Of a DNA stretch of 64,000 nucleotides, positions 58,362 through 64,000 are shown piece after piece. Each line of letters begins with the position of its first letter. Within the stretch, counting starts at the first letter, position 1. Position numbers and translations under genes: made by a program. This DNA comes from Methylocystis bryophila. Lineage in GTDB: Bacteria > Pseudomonadota > Alphaproteobacteria > Rhizobiales > Beijerinckiaceae. The notes beneath the pieces were generated by a model, which saw nothing but the letters and a program-made list of their open reading frames with translations, did no database searches and was not told the DNA's origin. The stretch is from assembly GCF_027925445.1 (NCBI RefSeq), contig NZ_AP027149.1, positions 2,232,001 through 2,296,000 of the forward strand. Reading direction: 5' to 3'.

Positions 58362-60767
58362 ATGAACAATGTGCTTTCCGATAACGAAAACGCGTTGATC
58401 GACGCCTATTGGCGCGCCGCGAACTATCTGTCCGTCGGACAGATCTATCTTTACGAGAATCCTCTGCTGCGCAGGCCGTTACGAAAAGAGGACATCAAGC
58501 CTCGGCTCTTGGGCCACTGGGGCACGACGCCCGGTCTGAACTTCATCTATGCGCATCTCGATCGACTGATCAAAAAGCTCGACCTGGACATGTTCTGCAT
58601 CACCGGTCCGGGTCACGGCGGCCCCGCGCTCATCGCCAACGCCTATCTCGAGGGGACGTACAGCGAAATCTATCCGAACGTCTCGCTGGATGAAGAGGGG
58701 ATGAAGCGGCTGTTCACGCAGTTTTCCTTCCCGGGCGGCATTCCGAGCCATGCCTCGCCGGAAACGCCCGGCTCCATCCATGAGGGCGGCGAGCTGGGCT
58801 ATGCGCTGTCTCACGCATACGGCGCCGCCTTCGACAATCCCGATTTGATCGTCGCCTGCATCGTCGGCGACGGCGAGGCGGAAACGGGGGCGCTCGCGAC
58901 GAGCTGGCACTCCAACAAATTTCTCAATCCCGCCACGGACGGCGCGGTCCTGCCGATATTGCACCTCAACGGATATAAAATCGCCAGCCCGACGGTGCTC
59001 GCCCGCATCCCCAAACAGGAGCTCGAGCAGCTTTTTCGAGGCTATGGCTACACGCCCTATTTCGTCGAAGGGGACGATCCGCGACGGATGCATGAGCTGA
59101 TGGCGGCCACGCTCGATCGTGTGGCCGCGGACATCCGACGCATCCAAGCCGAGGCGAGATCCAGCGCGTCGATCCGCCGCCCGGCCTGGCCGATGATCGT
59201 GCTCAAAACGCCAAAAGGTTGGACCTGCCCGAAGGAGGTCGACGGAAAGCGTGTCGAGGATTACTGGCGCTCCCATCAAGTGCCGATGGGAGAGATGCAA
59301 AAAAATCCCGAGCATGTCCGTCTTCTCGAGGCGTGGATGCGAAGCTATCGGCCCGACGAGCTCTTCGAGGAGAGCGGTCGACCGCGCAGGGAGCTTCTCG
59401 CCTTTGCGCCCGAGGGAAATCGCCGTCTGAGCGCCAATCCCCACGCCAATGGCGGGGCGCTTCTGCGTGATCTCAAGCTCCCTGATTTCCGCGACTACGC
59501 CGTCGAAGTGGGTCAACCCGGAGCCGTGACCGCCGAGGCGACGCGCGAAATGGGCAAATTTCTGCGTGATGTGATGAAGTGCAACTTGGAGGCGCGCAAT
59601 TTCCGCCTTTTCAGCCCGGATGAAAACAACTCAAACCGTTGGCAAAACGTCCTCGAAGTCACAAATCGCGCCTGGGTTGCGGAGACTCTTCCGTGGGACG
59701 ATCACCTCGCGCCGGACGGCCGCGTCATGGAGATGTTGAGCGAGCACCAGTGCCAGGGCTGGCTGGAAGGCTATCTGCTCACGGGCCGGCACGGCTTCTT
59801 CTCCTGCTACGAAGCTTTCATCCACATCGTCGACTCGATGTTCAACCAGCATGCGAAATGGCTGAAAGTGTGCAACGGAATCGAATGGCGGCGCCCCATC
59901 GCCTCATTGAACTATCTGCTGTCGAGCCATGTCTGGCGGCAGGATCACAACGGGTTCAGCCATCAGGATCCCGGGTTCATCGACCATGTAGTGAATAAAA
60001 AGGCTGAGGTCGTTCGGGTCTATCTGCCCCCCGACGCCAATTGTCTTCTTTGGGTGACCGACCAATGCTTGCGCAGCCGCAACAAGGTGAACGTGATCGT
60101 CGCAGGCAAGCAACCGGCGCCGCAATGGCTGACAATGGAGCAAGCGATCAAACATTGCGCCGGTGGACTTGGAATTTGGGAATGGGCGAGCAACGATCAG
60201 GGATGCGCGCCAGATGTCGTGATGGCCTGCTGCGGTGACGTCCCCACCATGGAAACGCTGGCGGCGGTCGAGCTCTTGCGGCGCTTTAAGCCTGAATTGA
60301 AGATCCGCGTCGTCAACGTCGTAGACTTGATGAGCCTACAGCCGCCGAGCGAGCATCCGGGAGGACTGTCTGACAATGACTTCGACGTGTTGTTTACGAC
60401 CGATAGACCGATCATTTTCGCTTTCCACGGATATCCCTGGCTCATCCATCGACTGACCTATCGAAGGCACGGGCACGACAATTTGCATGTGCGCGGCTAC
60501 AAGGAAGAAGGCACGACCAGCACGCCTTTCGACATGTGCGTGATGAACGACCTGGACAGGTTTCATCTCGCGGAGGACGTCATCGACCGGGTCCCGGGTC
60601 TGGCCGTGCGAGCGGCCTATGCGAAGCAGGAAATCCGCGACAAGCTCATCGAGCATCGGGAATATATTCGGCGCCACGGCGACGACATGCCGGAAGTCAA
60701 GAACTGGGTGTGGAAGGGCCAGGCGACGAGCCAAGGGGCGAGTTCGACCGAGGCCGATAATCTATAG
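58362..60767 (+). CDS. Phosphoketolase (xylulose-5-phosphate/fructose-6-phosphate)
   Basis: The 801-residue thiamine-diphosphate enzyme splits xylulose-5-P or fructose-6-P with phosphate to acetyl-P and an aldose phosphate. Length is typical. Landmarks are LLGHWGTTPGLNFIYAHLDR, GPGHGGPALIANAYLEG, FSFPGGIPSHASPETPGSIH, the ThDP motif GDGEAETGALATSWHSNKFL and SHQDPGFIDHVVNKK. AAGGA lies 8 bases before the ATG. No acetate kinase or phosphotransacetylase gene follows in this window. In a C1 organism the enzyme gives a short cut from sugar phosphates to acetyl-CoA. Its TAG stop codon lies on the border of a subfamily A element. Confidence 0.96.
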   Translation: MNNVLSDNENALIDAYWRAANYLSVGQIYLYENPLLRRPLRKEDIKPRLLGHWGTTPGLNFIYAHLDRLIKKLDLDMFCITGPGHGGPALIANAYLEGTYSEIYPNVSLDEEGMKRLFTQFSFPGGIPSHASPETPGSIHEGGELGYALSHAYGAAFDNPDLIVACIVGDGEAETGALATSWHSNKFLNPATDGAVLPILHLNGYKIASPTVLARIPKQELEQLFRGYGYTPYFVEGDDPRRMHELMAATLDRVAADIRRIQAEARSSASIRRPAWPMIVLKTPKGWTCPKEVDGKRVEDYWRSHQVPMGEMQKNPEHVRLLEAWMRSYRPDELFEESGRPRRELLAFAPEGNRRLSANPHANGGALLRDLKLPDFRDYAVEVGQPGAVTAEATREMGKFLRDVMKCNLEARNFRLFSPDENNSNRWQNVLEVTNRAWVAETLPWDDHLAPDGRVMEMLSEHQCQGWLEGYLLTGRHGFFSCYEAFIHIVDSMFNQHAKWLKVCNGIEWRRPIASLNYLLSSHVWRQDHNGFSHQDPGFIDHVVNKKAEVVRVYLPPDANCLLWVTDQCLRSRNKVNVIVAGKQPAPQWLTMEQAIKHCAGGLGIWEWASNDQGCAPDVVMACCGDVPTMETLAAVELLRRFKPELKIRVVNVVDLMSLQPPSEHPGGLSDNDFDVLFTTDRPIIFAFHGYPWLIHRLTYRRHGHDNLHVRGYKEEGTTSTPFDMCVMNDLDRFHLAEDVIDRVPGLAVRAAYAKQEIRDKLIEHREYIRRHGDDMPEVKNWVWKGQATSQGASSTEADNL

Positions 60768-60881
60768 AGCGCGATGCGAAAAAGTGGAAACCGGTTTTTC
60801 GCACAAATCGCGCTCTAAACTTTTAGAATCGATCACGTTTTCTTCGTTCAGGCGATTCCGCCTGAACGCAGCGTGATCTAG
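60764..60881 (-). repeat. Palindromic element, subfamily A (118 bp), on the phosphoketolase stop codon
   Basis: Borders are ATAG (60764-60767, including the phosphoketolase TAG stop) and CTAG (60878-60881). Hairpin 2 is AGCGCGATGCGAAAAAGTGG to TTTTTCGCACAAATCGCGCT; hairpin 1 is GCGATTCCGCCTGAACGCAG with its arm. It is stop-free in the shared frame on the minus strand (RRNRLNEENVIDSKSL). Confidence 0.95.
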
Positions 60882-60911
60882 CGCGCGCACGAGGCGTGGG
60901 ATGACGCCGAT

Positions 60912-61502
60912 ATGAATGTTTTCGCGATCAGGCATGGTGAGACCGCATGGAGCTTGAGCGGTCGGCATACGGGGACAACGGATCTTCCTTTGACCGATAA
61001 CGGTCGTCGAGTAGCCGAGCGGCTGCGGCTGGCGCTCAAGGGAATCGATTTCGCTCTCGTTCTCGTCAGCGGAATGCAGCGAGCGCGAGAGACCTGCGAG
61101 CTGGCGGGCCTGGGCCGCAAAGCCATCATCGACAATGATCTGATGGAATGGAGCTATGGCGCGTATGAGGGACTGACGCCTTCGCAAATTCTGGAAATGT
61201 CGCCGAACTGGCTGATTTTTCGCGACGGATGTCCCGGGGGAGAGACGCCGGAGCAGGTGGGCGCGCGTGCGGATCGCCTCATCGGCCGCGTGCGGGCGGT
61301 TCAAGGCGAGGTTGCGCTTTTTGCGCATGGCCACATCCTGCGCGTGCTTGCCGCGCGCTGGATTGGTCTTCCGCCTAGCGAGGGCCAACGGTTTCTTCTC
61401 GACACCGGCAGGCTCAGCATTCTCAGCGAGTATCGCGGCGTCCCCGCGATCAAGATCTGGAGCGCGCCTGTCGGCGAGGAGGCGAACGCCTTCAAGGCTT
61501 AG
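60912..61502 (+). CDS. Histidine phosphatase family protein (phosphoglycerate-mutase-like)
   Basis: The 196-residue protein has the RHG motif FAIRHGETAWSLSGRHTG, the second-site Glu in DLMEWSYGAYEGLTP, and the second His in VALFAHGHILRVLAARW. Family members remove phosphate from sugars or other small molecules. It follows phosphoketolase on the same strand, separated only by a palindromic element, so a link to sugar phosphate metabolism is likely. Its TAG stop codon also lies on an element border. Confidence 0.9.
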   Translation: MNVFAIRHGETAWSLSGRHTGTTDLPLTDNGRRVAERLRLALKGIDFALVLVSGMQRARETCELAGLGRKAIIDNDLMEWSYGAYEGLTPSQILEMSPNWLIFRDGCPGGETPEQVGARADRLIGRVRAVQGEVALFAHGHILRVLAARWIGLPPSEGQRFLLDTGRLSILSEYRGVPAIKIWSAPVGEEANAFKA

Positions 61503-61625
61503 CGCGTTTCCCGCTCGAACGGAGTCGTTCGAGCGATAAGGAATCGCGCAAAATTAAAAACTTAGAGCATGTCACGGAAAACCGCTTCGCGCTTTTCCGT
61601 GACATGCTCCAGAGCGAATTCCGCA
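61499..61625 (+). repeat. Subfamily B element on the histidine phosphatase stop codon
   Basis: The left border TTAG (61499-61502) contains the TAG stop. Hairpin 1 is GCTCGAACGGAGTCGTTCGA; hairpin 2 is AGCATGTCACGGAAAACC to TTCCGTGACATGCT; the right border is CCAG. A short start of another copy (AGAGCGAATTCCGCAG) follows to 61625. Confidence 0.9.
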
Positions 61626-61639
61626 GGTAGAGGGAGTTA

Positions 61640-62227
61640 TCATCCGCGCTTCGGCTCGGGTTTCTTCCCGCGCTGATCCTTCCCCCAGAAGATGACAAAT
61701 ATGGCGAGGAGCCCCGCCACGCCTAGCAGGTAATAGGGCAGGCGCGCCCGATAGGGCTGCGCGACCGCAAAGGGAAAATAGGCGACCCATTGTTCGCCGT
61801 TGGGACCGTCGACGGTCACGAGCCCCGCGTAATCGCCGGGCTCCTTGAAGTCATAGGCGAGGCTGAGGCTCCCAGTAGGGTAGACGCGCGGCTCCGTGCG
61901 GGCGAGCGTTGCAGCCTCGATCGCCGCCGGGTCCGTCGTCTCGCCGATGTTGCGAAGGACGCGGAACGCGACCTTCATCTCGCGCATCTCGCTTTGCGCA
62001 AAGTCGATCGCAAAGACGGTCACGCCTGTTCGCGGCGCCTCCTCGCAATAGCGCTTCTTCGGCTTGTGCGGATCATAGGCGGAAAAATAGGCGTAGTCGG
62101 GTCCGATGTAGAGAAGGCAGACGTCCTGATTGAGCGTCAGCGCGCCGCGCGCGCGAGCCTCCGGGGCCGCGATTGCAAGGGAGAGCAACGCTGTCAGAAT
62201 CCACGCCGCGAGACTTCGCAGAGCCAT
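61640..62227 (-). CDS. Exported protein with C-terminal membrane anchor
   Basis: From the ATG at 62227 the 195-residue protein has a signal peptide (LAAWILTALLSLAIAAPEAR), a periplasmic beta-rich part with two cysteines (NQDVCLLYIGPDYAYF, KRYCEEAP), and a C-terminal span (YYLLGVAGLLAIFVIFWG) followed by a basic cytoplasmic tail. It is the last gene of a three-gene operon with the DUF3142 and TPR-like genes. I recognise no named family. Confidence 0.65.
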   Translation of the reverse strand: MALRSLAAWILTALLSLAIAAPEARARGALTLNQDVCLLYIGPDYAYFSAYDPHKPKKRYCEEAPRTGVTVFAIDFAQSEMREMKVAFRVLRNIGETTDPAAIEAATLARTEPRVYPTGSLSLAYDFKEPGDYAGLVTVDGPNGEQWVAYFPFAVAQPYRARLPYYLLGVAGLLAIFVIFWGKDQRGKKPEPKRG

Positions 62228-62283
62228 TTTTGTTTTTCCTTGCGCCGCTCCGGCAGCAATTTCTGACATTTTTGCGCGCGGCG

Positions 62284-63009
62284 TCAATGATCCTCCGCTT
62301 CGTTGCGCAGGAAGACGACATAGCCCAGGAAATGCGGATTGCGGGCAAGCGCCGTGGGCGGCGACCAGGCGGCGCCTTCCGCGATCCCCAGCCGAAAGGG
62401 AACATTGAGCCGGCCGAGCCGCGCCAGATAGGCGTCGATGTCGGCGACCGTCTCGCGACCGCGATAAGTCTGGAAGATCAATTCGTCAACGGTTTCCGAG
62501 AGCGCCTCGATATCCTCGATCGTCGCCTGCGAGGCCCAGTCCATCAGCCCTGTCACGCCGAGCCAGCAGTCCTTCGGCAGAGCCGCGCGAAGCTTCCCGA
62601 GAAAGGCCGCGTAGTTTTTTAGACCATGCGTCGAGGCGTCGAAGTCCACCTGCACGCCGGCGACGCGCGTCGCGTCCCGCCATCGAGCCAGCCGGCGGTT
62701 GACCGCTGCGAAGATCTCCGGCGTCCAATCGAGGCTGCGCACGCGATAGACGAGCCAAAGGGTCGGCGCATGCGGGCCGGGCTCGGTTCCGCCCTGCGCT
62801 TTTAGGCGCACCTCGCCGAACCGGTCCGGTCCGATCTCGCCCTGCAGCAGATAGAGGGTTTTCGCTTTCTCCAATTCGGGGCGCGTCTTGACGCCGGCCC
62901 AAAGCCAATAGGCGTCGTGATCCTGCGCCCGAACGATCTCGCCGGCGGAGGGCGGCGCCGGCCCGAGAAGCAGCAGCGCCAGCGCGAAGAGGCGCAGCCT
63001 TCTCACCAA
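62284..63009 (-). CDS. DUF3142-family exported protein
   Basis: The 241-residue protein has a signal peptide (LRLFALALLLLGPAPPSAG) and a TIM-barrel-like domain with VAGVQVDFDASTHGLKNYAA, WLGVTGLMDWASQ and DELIFQTYRGRE. These are the DUF3142 landmarks; the fold resembles glycoside hydrolases with acidic residues at strand ends. It overlaps the upstream TPR-like gene by 7 bases, so they are co-translated. Function is unknown; a role at the envelope is inferred from export. Confidence 0.8.
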   Translation of the reverse strand: MVRRLRLFALALLLLGPAPPSAGEIVRAQDHDAYWLWAGVKTRPELEKAKTLYLLQGEIGPDRFGEVRLKAQGGTEPGPHAPTLWLVYRVRSLDWTPEIFAAVNRRLARWRDATRVAGVQVDFDASTHGLKNYAAFLGKLRAALPKDCWLGVTGLMDWASQATIEDIEALSETVDELIFQTYRGRETVADIDAYLARLGRLNVPFRLGIAEGAAWSPPTALARNPHFLGYVVFLRNEAEDH

Positions 63010-64000
63010 TAGAATTTCAGGCTTTTCGCCCAGGGCGTCGCGCCATAGCGCGACTTCAGCTCGTCGTGCCAGGCCTTGCGTTGAGCGAGGTCGACATCCG
63101 TCCCGCCGCAGGTGTTGTTGCCCGCGGGCGCATAGCAGTTCACCAAGCGAAAGAGCGCATAGGCCTTGTCGCGCTCCGGCGTCGAGGCTTCGGAGACAAG
63201 CTTCTTATAGACCTCGCCGCGGGAGAAGGGCTCGCCGGGGAAGATCGGCTTGGTTCCGCCCAGCTCCTCGGCGGGCGGGTGGACCGACTCAAACCCGTCG
63301 AGATCGGCGACGCGGATGAATTCGCCGAGGCACAAGAGACCGTGCGAGGAATTGGCGTTGGCGGAGAGTTCTTTGACGACGTCGCGCAAGTCGGGGCAGG
63401 GGTAGGGCGTCTTCGTTCCCGGCCAGAGCAGCGTCGTGGATTTATAGGCGTCGGCGAGCGACCGGCCTTCGACCTCGTCCCGGCTCAGCCCTTCGGCGTT
63501 GTAGTCTTGCAAAAAATTACCGTATTGCCCGTGCGTCGCCTCTTTGAAGAGCAGGACGACGCGCGCGAGCCGCCGCTCGGCCGGGGTGGTTTCCGGATTC
63601 TCCACCGCCATGCGTAGCAAGATCGGTCCCGCGACGTATCGCAGCAAAAGGGCGCGGATGCGCGGCGAGGCGATGCGCGTGCCCGGCAGGAAGACCTTGT
63701 TGACGGTTCCGAGCCGCTCCCAGCTCATGGCGAGGCCGAGCTCGACCGCTTCCTTCCGCCAGGGATCGTCGGCGAGCGGCAGAAGCCGGCGCCATTGCTC
63801 CACCGCCCTCTCATATTGGCCCGACGCCATGAGCGCCTGGCCGCGCAAGGTCTCGCGGCTGAAAGCGAGATAGGGCGACGACAAAGGGCCGGGCGCCGGC
63901 TCGCCGAGAAGCTTCAGCGCCTGCTGCGAGTCGCCGTCGACATAATAGGCGCGCGCGGCTTTCAAATAATCGAAGAGCGCCGCGCGACCCGTGAAATCCT
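63003..64000 (-). CDS. TPR-like protein, 5' end outside the window
   Basis: The reading frame stays open to the window edge (upstream residues read DFTGRAALFDYLKAARAYY), so the gene is partial at its start. Helical repeats are visible (KAARAYYVDGDSQQALKLLG, GQALMASGQYERAVEQWRRL). The C-terminal part has cysteines (YPCPDLRDVV, GLLCLGEFI, NCYAPAGNNTCGG) that suggest export. It heads the operon with the DUF3142 and membrane-anchored genes. No specific family is recognised. Confidence 0.75.
   Translation of the reverse strand, partial: DFTGRAALFDYLKAARAYYVDGDSQQALKLLGEPAPGPLSSPYLAFSRETLRGQALMASGQYERAVEQWRRLLPLADDPWRKEAVELGLAMSWERLGTVNKVFLPGTRIASPRIRALLLRYVAGPILLRMAVENPETTPAERRLARVVLLFKEATHGQYGNFLQDYNAEGLSRDEVEGRSLADAYKSTTLLWPGTKTPYPCPDLRDVVKELSANANSSHGLLCLGEFIRVADLDGFESVHPPAEELGGTKPIFPGEPFSRGEVYKKLVSEASTPERDKAYALFRLVNCYAPAGNNTCGGTDVDLAQRKAWHDELKSRYGATPWAKSLKFYW

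Overview
The window reads as a piece of chromosome from a high-GC alphaproteobacterium of the Hyphomicrobiales (Rhizobiales) that carries methanopterin-linked C1 metabolism. The evidence is mtdB (12461-13354), a neighbouring H4MPT-linked pathway protein (11250-12308), a formaldehyde-activating-enzyme paralogue (37363-37902), a Mg-type HemB, a FYDLN-acid protein, and DUF2165, RutE and bufferin genes. A methanotroph or methylotroph of the Methylocystis/Methylosinus kind is my best guess. That is an inference, because no methane or methanol dehydrogenase gene lies in the window.

Layout. 0-2.3 kb: histone-H1-like protein, a secreted hypothetical protein, hemB. 2.3-5.2 kb: a Cpx-like envelope-stress operon (Spy/CpxP-like protein, a tiny membrane ORF, OmpR-type regulator, histidine kinase). 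5.3-11.1 kb: creatininase-family enzyme, an Lgt-like gene with a tetraether-synthase-like (MJ0619-type) radical SAM gene, and small membrane or secreted proteins. 11.2-13.4 kb: C1 genes with mtdB. 13.9-17.5 kb: lytic transglycosylase, DUF2165, and the rmd/gmd pair for GDP-rhamnose. 18-25.3 kb: a large secreted beta-propeller, RutE-like reductase, WD40 protein, O-antigen-ligase-like protein, queG, tRNA-Gly. 25.4-34.9 kb: FYDLN-acid protein, DUF1254/DUF1214 protein, clpSA, periplasmic glucan protein, ruvCA. 35.0-38.0 kb: a bufferin operon (small peptide, BufA, BufB, BufC) and the Fae paralogue. 38-45 kb: EamA transporter, lipB, Rrf2 regulator, dnaE2. 45.4-52.7 kb: MBOAT/AlgJ-type acetylation pair, BrnTA, EcsC protein, KAP-family ATPase. 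52.8-58.3 kb: MoxR-DUF58-DUF4159 cluster and VapBC. 58.3-64 kb: phosphoketolase, histidine phosphatase, and an operon of three envelope proteins cut by the window edge.

The most striking feature is a dispersed family of short palindromic elements. Two subfamilies (A and B) share one architecture: two hairpins joined by a short linker. Nine intact copies are almost uniformly 117-118 bp including YTAR-like (usually CTAG) borders. At least five genes (gmd, the beta-propeller gene, dnaE2, phosphoketolase, histidine phosphatase) have their TAG stop codon exactly on an element border. One subfamily A copy sits in frame inside the signal-peptide region of the DUF1254 gene, and taking it out restores a compact signal peptide. 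An unrelated GC-rich repeat (family C) sits in frame inside the PHP region of dnaE2. All four intact subfamily A copies are stop-free in the same frame. The arrangement resembles the Rickettsia palindromic elements.

The genes suggest a cell concerned with copper (bufferin), envelope stress (Cpx-like system, glucans, ClpSA), surface polysaccharide (Gmd/Rmd, ligase, O-acetylation) and formaldehyde/C1 flux (MtdB, Fae paralogue, phosphoketolase). All calls are from reading the sequence by eye and from remembered family knowledge; no searches were run.
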